From NCBI RefSeq assembly GCF_007747655.1, contig NZ_CP036274.1:3100001-3164000 (forward strand): a DNA stretch of 64,000 bases, in the 5' to 3' direction. Below are positions 8,080 to 18,125 of the stretch, piece by piece; the first letter of the stretch is position 1; the number at the start of each line of letters is the position of its first letter. Below the pieces are notes generated by a model that saw only the letters and a list, made by a program, of their open reading frames with translations, was not told the origin of the DNA and searched no databases. The stretch is from Anatilimnocola aggregata. Lineage in GTDB: Bacteria; Planctomycetota; Planctomycetia; Pirellulales; Pirellulaceae. The position numbers and the translations under genes are program-made.

Positions 8080-8910
8080 CTACTGCGGCCGTTGTCGCGC
8101 GTCGTGCAGTTTGCTGGCGATCATGCCAGCGAGATAGCCACCCTTGAAGCCGGCGTTGATGTTGACCACGGTGACATTGGCGGCACAACTGTTGAGCATC
8201 GACAGTAGGGCTGCAATGCCGCCGAAGTTGGCTCCGTAACCCACGCTGGTCGGCACACCAATCACTGGGCAGTCGACATAGCCGCCGACGATGCTGGGGA
8301 GGGCTGCTTCCATGCCGGCGACGCAGACAATGGCATCGCTGCCGACGAACTCCGGCAGCCGCGCGGGGAGGCGATGGGGGCCGGCGACCCCGACGTCGTT
8401 GATGGTGTGGACGTTGATCCCCATCCAGTCGAGCGTTTCGCGGGCTTCGTCGGCGACGGCCAGGTCGCTGGTGCCGGCGGTGATCACCGTGACCCTTCCC
8501 TTGCGCTCCAGCGGCGGAGCATCGTGCGGATCGACGCGAAACGTGCTGGCGAGTGAGTTGTAGCGCGCGGTGGGATTCTTCCTCGAGGCGAAGTGGGCGC
8601 GGAGCAAATCGGCTTTCTCCTCCGAGATTCTGGTGGCCAGACAGCGAACCTGCGCGGCCAATAGACGGTCGAAGATGGTGGCGATGGTTGCGGCGGGTTT
8701 CCCTTCGCCAAAAATTACTTCGGGAAAGCCGCAGCGGCGGGCACGGTCGAGATCGAGCGTGACGTCGGGCGTAACGGCTGTGGTGTTGGCCGACATCGCG
8801 GCCGAAATGGCCGAGAGGAAGTCTTCGCGGGGAAGTTTTCCGGCGAGCAGGTCAGCGGTGAGTTGAGCCAGTTCGTCCGGCGGCATAGGGGAGGGGAGGG
8901 GAGGAGGCAT
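8080..8910 (-). CDS. larB: Nickel pincer cofactor biosynthesis protein LarB
   Basis: The 276-aa protein matches LarB: a helical N-terminal part (LAGKLPREDFL) followed by a PurE-like domain beginning RVTVITAGTSDLAVADEA and containing the glycine-rich PTSVGYGANFGGIAAL and the terminal NINAGFKGGYLAGMI. LarB carboxylates and hydrolyses nicotinic acid adenine dinucleotide, the first step to the nickel-pincer cofactor of lactate racemase-type enzymes. The usual partners larC and larE are not in this window. The start is uncertain: TTG 8913, ATG 8910 and ATG 8886 are all in frame and none has a clear Shine-Dalgarno. Confidence 0.93.
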   Translation of the reverse strand: MPPPLPSPMPPDELAQLTADLLAGKLPREDFLSAISAAMSANTTAVTPDVTLDLDRARRCGFPEVIFGEGKPAATIATIFDRLLAAQVRCLATRISEEKADLLRAHFASRKNPTARYNSLASTFRVDPHDAPPLERKGRVTVITAGTSDLAVADEARETLDWMGINVHTINDVGVAGPHRLPARLPEFVGSDAIVCVAGMEAALPSIVGGYVDCPVIGVPTSVGYGANFGGIAALLSMLNSCAANVTVVNINAGFKGGYLAGMIASKLHDARQRPQ

Positions 8911-9134
8911 CAAACGTAAATCCCGTCAGCGGACACAGGGTCGGGTTGTTTTTCGGGCAACAGGACTCGGCTTTGCCAATTCGCGTTGGCCCGAAACATC
9001 AACCTGACCCTTTTTCGGGACGAGTTTGTTCGGCCACGGCAAGATCATGCTGTCCGAAAAACCTCCCGACCCTGCTCATATTATCGCGGCCTTGTCAGCA
9101 GAACGATGGGTGGTGAAAATACGAGGCTTGCCGG

Positions 9135-9241
9135 TAGGTCACATTCGCTGAATGTGACCTATGCGGATGCGAACGGGCAACCTTGCTCGCGGACGCTCGA
9201 TCGTCGCGAGCAGCAGAGGTCACTTCGGGCCGAAGTGACCT
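9135..9241. repeat. Three-palindrome REP cluster upstream of argG
   Basis: It has three hairpins: TAGGTCACATTC / GAATGTGACCTA (9135-9161), GCTCGCG / CGCGAGC (9185-9211), and AGGTCACTTCGG / CCGAAGTGACCT (9217-9241), all with perfect arms. The outer words are shared with the cluster at 47129-47211. It ends 43 bp before the argG ATG and fills much of the 375-bp gap between larB and argG. The rest of that gap shows nothing recognisable. Confidence 0.8.
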
Positions 9242-9284
9242 ACTAGTCGACCTTCAACCACAATTCACAACAGAGTCTCTTTCC

Positions 9285-10499
<1,215 letters not shown>

Positions 10500-10525
10500 T
10501 GGTTATGCCAGGGCTTGCAAGGCAA

Positions 10526-13500
10526 CTAGCGGGGCTGTCGCGCCCAAGCGTCGAACTGCGATGCGTCCGCACGAGCGCGGCCGGCCCGCCAATGTCCCGT
10601 GGCAGTGTATAGCTGTGCCCGATTTGTCAGGAAACCGGCTTTCCAGAAAACGTTTGGCTCGATCGCGGCCAATGCGGTGAGGGACTGATCTGGCGAGATG
10701 CACATGGCGACCAGGCAACGACCGAGCAAACGATCCTCTTCCAATCGATGCATCGAGAATGGCGTGTCTAGTTGCGCCAAGACTTGAGTTGCCGCGGCAG
10801 CATCGACTTCGGTTAAGGGAATGGTGTGGCGAAGTGCGGCAGTGAGCAGTTGCGGACTTCCCCAAGGGTTTTGGTGCAATTGCCGCAGCATCGCCAGTGA
10901 CTCTTCGAGCCCACGTCGACGGTCCCCTTTTTTCAGGAAGCCGATCGCTGCGATGGCGGATGCTTCGGTTTTGTTATCCGCTTGAATGGCTGCCAGCACT
11001 TTTTCGGGAATTGGCTGCCCCGCTTCAGCCAACGAGTGCGCGTACAACACTCGTTCGATTGCACAGGAATCGTCGAGCGGGAATTTCTGAAACGCTTGCG
11101 CTGCGGCGGAGTAGTTGAACTGCGTGTAAAAAGTGAAAGCATCGGCGCGGTCCGTCTGTCCCGTGAGCAGCCACGGTTTACTGGGAACTGTGCCCCCTAG
11201 ATAGGCATGGAGTGCCAACCGCCGCTGGGCGAGTCGTTGCTCGTTCCATTCGCCCGGTGGCAGCGGGCTGTCATCCCGCAGTTGAATCGCCTGCGCCTGC
11301 AGATCGACCACCGAAAATCGCGTCAGCTGGCCCATGGTTTTCGCGAACGCATACTCCAGCAAGTTGCGATCGTCGCGATTCAGGACAGCTTCCTCACGAC
11401 TACAGAATTGTTCGATCGCTTTCGAACCGCAGACATAATGCGCGAGCAACCCTTCCAGATCGTCGATGCGCCAGGCAAGTTGCAAGCCTTCGCGAATCAC
11501 AGGATCGGCCTGCCAGCGAGTCAGCGAAGCCTGGGTGTGTTGCAGCGACTGTGGCGACTTCCCGCAGACCAACACCATGTCAAGCGCGATCGTTCGCCAC
11601 ACTTGTACTTCGGGAAAAACGGTTCGTAGTGTCCTGAGCACGATCTGCACGGTCCGGTCATCGACTTCATACCCCTGCAGCCATTGCAGAAACAGACCAT
11701 CTTCCGAGAGTCGCTCGTGGGCCGAGCGATAGAATTCCTGTGTGTACAGGTTCGCGATGCCGGCGCGATACGGATTCGAAGGTTCCGAAATGATAATGTC
11801 GTAAGCCTGGCTGCTGGTCAGCAAAAACTCGCGAGCGTCGTTGTAGTGCAGTTGAATCTTGGGGTTTTGGAGGGCGTTGCGATTGAGGGGCGCACAGAGT
11901 TCGGCCATGTACTGCACCGCCGGTTCTAGTTCAATCACATCGACCTGCTGCATCCCGCCAGCGTCCGCCAGCCAGCCTGCCGTTTCAGCCGTTCCCAGGC
12001 CAATGACGAGGCCGGTCTGGGGTTTGGGATGAAGGATTGGCCCTAGCAATCCCAGGCCAATCTGCGTGCCGGCATCGGCATAGGCGTTTCCATCGCTCTT
12101 GCCATTTACATTGAACGACAAGCTATCGGTGGCAATGATTCCGACACTGGACTCCAGTCCGTCTGTTTCCCACACGCACTTTCTGCGTTGGGCGTGCAGG
12201 AACTCCTGATCGGAATTTCTGCTGGTGCCGACGATTTTTCCGCGCCCCGCGCCGATGCCCGAATGGCGCCACGCAGGGGTGGGACCGTCCGCATAAGTGG
12301 CGAGAATCGCCAATCCAGCACAGCAGGCCGCCAGGCCCAACGTGCGGCTGTCGCGTAGATGCTTTGTTCCGCGCAGGCTCACGACGGCGAGGACAATGCC
12401 CCACGCGGCGAGGCCGAGGATCGCCGCCATCCATAACCCGGGCGCGGTGAGGGCAGGCAAAAGCAAGAAACCACCTGCTAACGAACCGCAGATCGCTCCG
12501 GCTGTATTGGAGGCGAAAGTCCACCCCACGTGCTTGCCGACGTTCTCGCGACCGCTGCCGGCGACAGCAATCAGTAAAGGAAACTGAAAGCCCGAGACGG
12601 CTGCCGCGGGCAGAATGACAAACGCCCCCACTTGAAACCAGTTCCACACGACGGCGGCGAAATTGGCGCTCTCCACACTCTGGGCATGCTGCATCCACAA
12701 AGCAATTTGATCGCCATACCAGAAAGGAATTGCGATCAGCAATGCCTCGAGAGCGCATGTGAGCGACACCAGTTGGAGAGACGGTTTGAGCCATCGCCCC
12801 ACCAGATTGTAAGTCGCGCCTCCTGCACCAATGCCTAACAGCGCGACGCAGAGGATCAGCCCGAACGTGTAAGTCGTCCCTCCCAACAGAGGTCCGAGCA
12901 TGCGATACCAGACAAGTTCCATCAAAAAGAAGGCGCACCCGACGACGGCCGAAGTGGCACAAACAAAGACTAGTGACGATGCGTTGCCCACTTCACTTGG
13001 CGCAGGTTGGACTTGCAAGTGTTTCTTAGTTTTGACGGGACTCTGGGCACATAACTGCCGGGAATAGGAAAACGCCGCCAATGCGATGAATGCATTGACG
13101 CCACAGGCGAGCCAAAGAACGCCGCGGTTACCCAGTTGTTCGATGAGCCAGAAGTTGGCGAGAAAAGCACCAAGCACTGCTCCCAGTGTGTTCAGACCAT
13201 AGAGAGCGGCGATACCCCGGCGCGTGGGGTCCGAATTGCTAACCACCGCGCGGGCGGCCGCCGGAAGTGTGCCGCCCATGAGGACGGTGGGGACGGCCAG
13301 AACCGCAGCGGCGATCAACAATCGTACGAATGTTGCCAGGGTTGGCCCCAGCGCGACTTGGCCGCCGATGCTCACATAGAACCACCGTGCCAGGTCAATC
13401 AAAAATGGCGTGCTCGCAGTAAATATGGCGATGCCAAGTTCAAACCGGGCGTACCAGCGCAACGGCCGCTGCGACTCATCCATCCGCTTTCCCAGCAGTG

Positions 13501-13690
13501 CGTTACCCAGTCCCAGACCAGCCATGAAGATTGCCAGCACTGCAGCCGAAGCCGAAGTCGTGGCGCCAAATACCAATCGCAACTCGCGAATCCAGACGAC
13601 TTGAAAGATCAACGCGCAGCTGCCTGAAATCATTAACAGGCACGCCAGGAGCCAGGCTGAGGCTGGTTGTTCGGGTCGGTCGTCGCGCAC
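10526..13690 (-). CDS. Fused MFS-like/spermidine synthase-like protein
   Basis: The product has 1054 residues with a GTG start at 13690. The first ~460 residues contain about a dozen hydrophobic helices of the fused MFS/spermidine synthase type, beginning LISGSCALIFQVVWIRELRLVFG-like. A Rossmann methyltransferase-fold domain follows, with the SAM-type loop VIGLGTAETAGWLADAG near residue 540, then VDVIELEPAV, and DIIISEPSNPYRAG. The last ~300 residues are helical, possibly TPR-like. Polyamine activity is not assured: many such fusions in Planctomycetes have no known substrate. It stands alone between argG and the FSLRTLL pair. Confidence 0.85.
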   Translation of the reverse strand: MRDDRPEQPASAWLLACLLMISGSCALIFQVVWIRELRLVFGATTSASAAVLAIFMAGLGLGNALLGKRMDESQRPLRWYARFELGIAIFTASTPFLIDLARWFYVSIGGQVALGPTLATFVRLLIAAAVLAVPTVLMGGTLPAAARAVVSNSDPTRRGIAALYGLNTLGAVLGAFLANFWLIEQLGNRGVLWLACGVNAFIALAAFSYSRQLCAQSPVKTKKHLQVQPAPSEVGNASSLVFVCATSAVVGCAFFLMELVWYRMLGPLLGGTTYTFGLILCVALLGIGAGGATYNLVGRWLKPSLQLVSLTCALEALLIAIPFWYGDQIALWMQHAQSVESANFAAVVWNWFQVGAFVILPAAAVSGFQFPLLIAVAGSGRENVGKHVGWTFASNTAGAICGSLAGGFLLLPALTAPGLWMAAILGLAAWGIVLAVVSLRGTKHLRDSRTLGLAACCAGLAILATYADGPTPAWRHSGIGAGRGKIVGTSRNSDQEFLHAQRRKCVWETDGLESSVGIIATDSLSFNVNGKSDGNAYADAGTQIGLGLLGPILHPKPQTGLVIGLGTAETAGWLADAGGMQQVDVIELEPAVQYMAELCAPLNRNALQNPKIQLHYNDAREFLLTSSQAYDIIISEPSNPYRAGIANLYTQEFYRSAHERLSEDGLFLQWLQGYEVDDRTVQIVLRTLRTVFPEVQVWRTIALDMVLVCGKSPQSLQHTQASLTRWQADPVIREGLQLAWRIDDLEGLLAHYVCGSKAIEQFCSREEAVLNRDDRNLLEYAFAKTMGQLTRFSVVDLQAQAIQLRDDSPLPPGEWNEQRLAQRRLALHAYLGGTVPSKPWLLTGQTDRADAFTFYTQFNYSAAAQAFQKFPLDDSCAIERVLYAHSLAEAGQPIPEKVLAAIQADNKTEASAIAAIGFLKKGDRRRGLEESLAMLRQLHQNPWGSPQLLTAALRHTIPLTEVDAAAATQVLAQLDTPFSMHRLEEDRLLGRCLVAMCISPDQSLTALAAIEPNVFWKAGFLTNRAQLYTATGHWRAGRARADASQFDAWARQPR

Positions 13691-14057
13691 AGAAAGCTCA
13701 AACTTGTTGAAGGCACACAGAACAGAAAGAGTCGGTTCTCAACGATTTTCTCAGGCTGATCGCCCGCTTCGATGAAGTTTTGACGAAGAATTCGCCAACT
13801 TTGGCGACTTCGGCAAAATCATTGCTTGATCGACAGCGGGCTGCGTAAGTATCGCGGTGGGCAGTTGGCGACTTAACAGAAACAGACCGGCCGCGGCACT
13901 ACGATCGACGGGGGGTAGGGAACAGGAAATCGGTCATTGGCACTGTTTATTTAACTTGCCCCGTCGCTCTGTGGTGGGGTATCTTTAGCTCCAACTCTGC
14001 CGGAACAGAGTACCCAGGCAACGTCGAGTCTTTCCCTCCTCTGGTTCGGAGGTTGCG
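13691..14057. other. Divergent intergenic region, little recognisable
   Basis: This 367-bp gap lies between the leftward MFS/spermidine synthase-like gene and the rightward FSLRTLL gene, so it must contain both promoters. I see no coding frame or REP cluster. A CCTCC / GGAGG pair at 14035-14039 and 14048-14052 could fold the Shine-Dalgarno of the next gene. Confidence 0.4.
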
Positions 14058-14441
14058 ATGCGGCTTTGCAGGTTCGTTCCCCGATTTTCTTTACGCACGC
14101 TGTTGGCGTGCATGTTCGTGGCGGCAGTCTCGTTGCAGACGGGTCTGCGGGCGCGCGAGCATTATCGACAGCAGCGGCAGGAAGTGTTGATCGCCGATTT
14201 GCGGGCGTCGATCGTTACGAGCCAGCGGCTAGCGCCTTGCTTTGGGCCAAGGATGCTCGATTTCACCGAGCGGCGCATCAAGCAATCGCAGCAGGAGGGG
14301 TGGCTATCCCCGCGGCAGCAGCGCGACCTATTGCAATTGGTGAGTACTGAACGGGTGCGTCAGCAACAAGAACGGGTTGCCTTCGTTCCCAACCAACTCG
14401 ACCAGTGGGCTGGAACGGGCGGGCAACTTTGCCCCTGGTAG
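14058..14441 (+). CDS. Small membrane protein with FSLRTLL N-terminus, copy 1
   Basis: The product has 127 residues. A basic N-terminus (RLCRFVPRFSLRTLL) leads into a transmembrane helix (ACMFVAAVSLQTGL), then a charged helical region of about 90 residues rich in Arg, Gln and Glu. The FSLRTLL motif just before the first helix is a recurrent planctomycete signature of unknown function. GGAGG lies five bases before the ATG, fixing the start. The next gene begins 15 bp after the stop and is a diverged paralogue, so the two are probably co-transcribed. Confidence 0.75.
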   Translation: MRLCRFVPRFSLRTLLACMFVAAVSLQTGLRAREHYRQQRQEVLIADLRASIVTSQRLAPCFGPRMLDFTERRIKQSQQEGWLSPRQQRDLLQLVSTERVRQQQERVAFVPNQLDQWAGTGGQLCPW

Positions 14442-14456
14442 TCGCTGGGCCATAAG

Positions 14457-14852
14457 ATGCCAGCTATGGGATTGAATCGACACTACCTGCAATTTTCGCT
14501 GCGCACACTGCTGCTGAGCATCTTCGTGGCAATTGTGATGGGGCAAGCAACGCGCACCGTAATGCACGCGCGGCATGAGGAGCAGTTGCGACTGAAACGC
14601 GAAGCGTTTATCGCCAAGATTGAGCAGTCCATCGCCAACACGCGCAACTACCCGCCCCGCTGCGGGCTGATCTTTTTGAATCAGATCGAAAGACAGATGG
14701 ACACAGCGCCGGAGTATAAAACACTCCGCGCTGACGACCGTAGCCAGCTGGGCAGCCTGCTCGAAGCGAAACGCTTTGAGTATTTTTCGCAGCGCGATCA
14801 GTTGGCAGCAACGCGGTCGATGTCTCCCGATCGCGCCGCGGTCGTACCGTAG
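14457..14852 (+). CDS. Small membrane protein with FSLRTLL N-terminus, copy 2
   Basis: The product has 131 residues. It has the same plan as the preceding gene: QFSLRTLL, a hydrophobic helix (LSIFVAIVMGQAT), and a long charged helix (HARHEEQLRLKREAF). It shares the helix-rich tail with segments such as AKIEQSIANTR against ADLRASIVTSQR in copy 1, so a tandem duplication followed by divergence is likely. ATG codons at 14457 and 14466 are both possible starts. It ends 24 bp before the stop of the convergent J-like/lectin gene. Confidence 0.75.
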   Translation: MPAMGLNRHYLQFSLRTLLLSIFVAIVMGQATRTVMHARHEEQLRLKREAFIAKIEQSIANTRNYPPRCGLIFLNQIERQMDTAPEYKTLRADDRSQLGSLLEAKRFEYFSQRDQLAATRSMSPDRAAVVP

Positions 14853-14876
14853 CGAACGTCAGTTCCAGGTCGATTG

Positions 14877-16556
14877 CTACAGCGAATCAAGCTCCGGCAG
14901 CACGCGGACGAGTTTCCAGTGCTGTTCTTTTCCGTCGTGCCATTTCCACTGGATTATGCGAGCGCTATCGTCGACGCGTGCTGCGGCCACCGAGACGTAG
15001 TGACCGGAAAACGTCAGACGAATTGCGTAGAACGAGCCCTTGTACTCCATCCGCACCATTTCGTTGTCGCCGTTCGTAACCGTCCATTGCAGGAGCGTTC
15101 TTCCCTGGGCACGGTCGCTGGCGGGAACGTTGACCACCATGTCGGTCTGGCGATTTTTCAGTCGTGGCTTGGAACCATTCCACTGAGCGGAACGCCAGTG
15201 CAGCAAGTGGTTGGTGGGATCGTCCTTCAATTGCCCAAGTTCACTGCCGCGATGGCGTCCCTCGTTTTTCACACCAAGGACAAGCCCGCTGTTCTCGTTG
15301 ATCAGGCGGAACCAGCAATCGGGAAATCGCTGGATGACGTCGCCAATCACCGCACTTTCCGTCGCCATGAATTCGGTGAGTTCGGCGTGAAGTTTGTCAA
15401 GCCGAGCCTGGTCGCCAGCGGCCTTCGCTTCTTTGAGGAGCGACACGAAAGTCTGCTCCACCGAGGCCCGTGCGGCGATGATCTCTGCCAGGTCTTGCGC
15501 TGGAACATATTCCGGAACGATGCTTCGTGTCAGGTAAGCTTCGCGCGCGGCGATGACTTCATTGGTGAGTTTCTCGACCCCCGACGCAGCCTCTTCCTGC
15601 TTGGCGAAAAAACTCAGGATGGCTTTGGAAAACTCGTCTCGCTCACGAGCGTAATTTGCATGCGCCTGCTCGAGACTCACACTTTCGACAACCGGTGGCG
15701 TGAGTGGAGCGGGTGGATCGACGGTCGCTGGAGGCACGAGCGCGACGGGTTCGAGTTGTTTCACATCGGGATCGGGAACCTTGGCCACTTCCGCTGGCTT
15801 GGCCGGTGGTGGTTCGGTGATTTTCTTGGCAATCGGTGGGACGAATTTGGGGACTGGACGCGTGACTGCGATTTTGTCGGGCTTGGTTTTAGTCGGTTGA
15901 ACCTTGGCCGTTTGCTTGGGGACCGCGGGGCCGCCCGAATTAATCAGGACGATCACGCCGGCGCAAACGGCAACGGCGCCGAATGCGATCAACGTCATGA
16001 CGGCCGGTGAAGCATTTTCGCGCTTCGCGGGCTTCGAGAACTTGCTCTTGCTGAACGAAGGTTGCGGCTCGCGTATCGGAGCAGTTGGTGCCACGACCGG
16101 CTTCACGGAAGCGAGCACCGGCCGGATGGGCTGCGGCGCGAGAGATGGTTGCGGCAGCAGCGGTGGGGGAGGTGGCAACGGCAGGCTGACGGGCCGAGGC
16201 GCAACCGCGGCACCGACAGGCGTGATTGGCACCGTTGGCAGTGGTAAAGCTGTGGTCGCTACAGTCGGTGTTGCTGGTTGGAGCGTGGCTTTGAGTGCAT
16301 CGTCGTACTTGGCCTTCGACGCCGGATTGAGCAAGCAGATCATCGCTTGCGACAGTTCGTTCATCAGCTTTTGCGAGATGGGGCCCTGGGGCCCGGACTG
16401 ATATTGCTTGACGAACGTTCGCTGACGATCGGCTGCATTTTCGATTACCTTGCCATCGGCCTCGAACAGTTCCAGGCCGAGCAAGCGGTAATGATTCGGT
16501 GGCTGATCCTTGGGCGGGATGCCCAGCCAAGCGTGATACGGATCAAAGGACTTCAT
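14877..16556 (-). CDS. J-like module plus ricin-type lectin domain protein
   Basis: The 559-aa product begins MKSFDPYHAWLGIPPKDQPP, then HYRLLGLELFEAD and KYDDALKA: a DnaJ-like N-terminal module seen on many planctomycete proteins. A Pro/Ala/Thr-rich linker follows, then a transmembrane helix (VMTLIAFGAVAVCAGVIVLI) at about residues 184-203, a second Pro/Lys-rich linker, a coiled-coil stretch (NYARERDEFSKAIL), and a C-terminal beta-trefoil with a Q-x-W-type motif (EQHWKLVRV) typical of ricin-type lectins. The J-like part is probably cytoplasmic and the lectin part exported. The HPD tripeptide of true J-domains is not seen. It lies 90 bp after the zinc-ribbon gene and may be in one operon with it. 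Confidence 0.8.
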   Translation of the reverse strand: MKSFDPYHAWLGIPPKDQPPNHYRLLGLELFEADGKVIENAADRQRTFVKQYQSGPQGPISQKLMNELSQAMICLLNPASKAKYDDALKATLQPATPTVATTALPLPTVPITPVGAAVAPRPVSLPLPPPPPLLPQPSLAPQPIRPVLASVKPVVAPTAPIREPQPSFSKSKFSKPAKRENASPAVMTLIAFGAVAVCAGVIVLINSGGPAVPKQTAKVQPTKTKPDKIAVTRPVPKFVPPIAKKITEPPPAKPAEVAKVPDPDVKQLEPVALVPPATVDPPAPLTPPVVESVSLEQAHANYARERDEFSKAILSFFAKQEEAASGVEKLTNEVIAAREAYLTRSIVPEYVPAQDLAEIIAARASVEQTFVSLLKEAKAAGDQARLDKLHAELTEFMATESAVIGDVIQRFPDCWFRLINENSGLVLGVKNEGRHRGSELGQLKDDPTNHLLHWRSAQWNGSKPRLKNRQTDMVVNVPASDRAQGRTLLQWTVTNGDNEMVRMEYKGSFYAIRLTFSGHYVSVAAARVDDSARIIQWKWHDGKEQHWKLVRVLPELDSL

Positions 16557-16646
16557 GCGATGGTTCTGCGGCGCGAGGCGAGCGTTTTACCCATGCCTCA
16601 ACCTAGGGTCGTGCAGCGGTAAATGCAATCTTGGTCAACGTTCGAC

Positions 16647-17447
16647 CTAGCGTCGCTTGCTCATTTGCTGGCTGAGCAGGTCGAGTTGACCTTTGAGATC
16701 GGCAAGCAGGAGGTGCGGGCTGGCCCCTTCGGACAGGTGCAGATAGAAGGACTGCGAAGGGTTGCTGTGCGACTGAGTGAGAAGGGTGGTCGAGTGACGG
16801 AGCTCGTGGAGTTCGCCATCGAGTTGGTCCAGCGTGTGCGACGTGGCGCGGTTGGTTTGCCAAAGTGTTTCGAGTTGCAGGACGAGGCCGAGAATGAGTC
16901 CTGCTTGACCGAACAGGGTGAGGGGCAGGCCAATCGACCAGAGGCTTTGACGGCCGGTGATGGCCGACCAACCCAGCAGGACGCCGCCGCAGACGAAACA
17001 CATCACGCCGACAGACAGGGTTGCCCAGGCCAGCGCAGCGAACCGCGGTTTACTTGCGACTGAGTCCGAGTGATGGGGTGGCCTGCTATCACCCGTTGAG
17101 TTCGTCTCATAGGTGCCCGCCACTCCACCGGACAGTTCGCCAGCCCGCGCTAGGGACTCGGCAACTGGCGGAGCATCTTTCCAGGCCATGGCCAGGCGTT
17201 CGACGTAGCGAAGTTCCGCCTCCAGCTGCCAGTCTTCTTGGGGCAGGGGAGGGAGGAGCAAATTCTCGATGCTGGCCTGTTCGGGCAACGTGGTGAGCGG
17301 TTCGAGCCCGGCTGGCAGCGGCGGCATGTCGTAGCTGGCAACGCTACCCGGTGCGAATGGTGTCTGGCAACGAATGCACCGCTGGCCGCTGGTCCGGTCG
17401 CCCGGAACTACGGCGGGAACATCCTGCTGGCACTTCGGACACCACAT
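16647..17447 (-). CDS. Zinc-ribbon membrane protein with coiled coil
   Basis: Starting at ATG 17447 (MWCPKCQQDVPAV), the 266-residue product opens with a CPKC / CIRC zinc ribbon. The frame is open ten codons upstream, but related planctomycete proteins begin at MWCP. Two hydrophobic helices (LAWATLSVGVMCFVCGGVLL and SIGLPLTLFGQAGLILGLVL) occupy about residues 155-205. A Leu/His-rich amphipathic C-terminus (HTLDQLDGELHELRHSTTLL) predicts a coiled coil. No enzyme signature is present. It precedes the J-like/lectin gene on the same strand. Confidence 0.75.
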   Translation of the reverse strand: MWCPKCQQDVPAVVPGDRTSGQRCIRCQTPFAPGSVASYDMPPLPAGLEPLTTLPEQASIENLLLPPLPQEDWQLEAELRYVERLAMAWKDAPPVAESLARAGELSGGVAGTYETNSTGDSRPPHHSDSVASKPRFAALAWATLSVGVMCFVCGGVLLGWSAITGRQSLWSIGLPLTLFGQAGLILGLVLQLETLWQTNRATSHTLDQLDGELHELRHSTTLLTQSHSNPSQSFYLHLSEGASPHLLLADLKGQLDLLSQQMSKRR

Positions 17448-17936
17448 AGCAGCCACTTGCCGAGAGGGAAAAGGCATTCTGCCGACGGCACAAATGCCAC
17501 CGGCGTCTGTCCTAATCCATCGGCAGGCTGGTTGTTAATCTGTAGCGATTTTGCCGATTCTGCGGGGTGACTTGGCCGCGGCAAAACCTTTAAGAACTCC
17601 GACCTTCGTTTGACCAGACGTGTCACCAGCTGACGCTCTAATGGCTTGGCGATCGCTCTCTTTCAATTTGGTAGTTCCTGCGCGCGTGATATGCGGATAG
17701 CCTTGCTGCGCGCCAAGTGAGGTCGCCAACGTTGGCTAGCAAGGGCCGGCGAGTGTCCTTAACCTTCGCGATTGCCGGTTTTGGAATGAGCCTGCTACTG
17801 GGAGATGAGGCGAGATTTACTTCACGACATTTCGGAAACTGAATTTGGAGGTTTCCACAACGCGATCAGGACTTACGACTTGATCGATTGCCGCAAGTGA
17901 TTTTCTGTAAATGCTTTGGTAGTTGCCGGAGAGACT

Positions 17937-17976
17937 TTCCGAAATTCGCGCACGCTACGAATTCCGGAAATTTTTC
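17937..17976 (+). terminator. Terminator-like hairpin with no upstream plus-strand gene
   Basis: TTCCGAAATTC and GAATTCCGGAA pair at 10 of 11 positions around an 11-base loop, followed directly by ATTTTT on the plus strand. It has the form of an intrinsic terminator, yet no plus-strand gene ends here. It could end a small RNA or be a chance A/T-rich stem. Confidence 0.35.
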
Positions 17977-18055
17977 CAGATGATTGCCTCGCCTGCGAAG
18001 CAAATAGGTCTGAGCAGGCCCAGATTTGGTAAGGGTAGGGAAGCTTCCGCTGACC

Positions 18056-18082
18056 GCTCATTCCGCGACATGCGGAATGAGC
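18056..18082. terminator. Perfect hairpin downstream of the cytochrome b gene
   Basis: GCTCATTCCGC / GCGGAATGAGC, 11 bp, perfect, with a 5-base loop. It lies 44 bp past the cytochrome b/c stop. There is no T-run, so it may act as an mRNA-stabilising or factor-dependent end rather than a classical terminator. Confidence 0.5.
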
Positions 18083-18125
18083 AGCACGATACTGGCAATT
18101 AACCCCGGTTCACTAATCGCCAGCT

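Larger units (their letters stand above)
17448..18125. other. Gene-free region of about 680 bp
   Basis: No convincing coding frame is present; the two short minus-strand frames here are Lys/Ser/Arg-rich and have no ribosome site. Two hairpins occur at 17937-17969 and 18056-18082. An inverted CGATCA / TGATCG pair lies at 17863-17886. The region separates the zinc-ribbon gene from the 3' end of the cytochrome operon. Confidence 0.6.

Noticed and set aside
14874-16010. 378-codon plus-strand frame opposite the J-like/lectin gene
   Set aside because: Its composition is a mirror of the lectin gene and no motif is present.
17535-18061. Two short minus-strand frames (64 and 62 codons) in the gene-free region
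   Set aside because: No ribosome site, no domain, and basic low-complexity composition.
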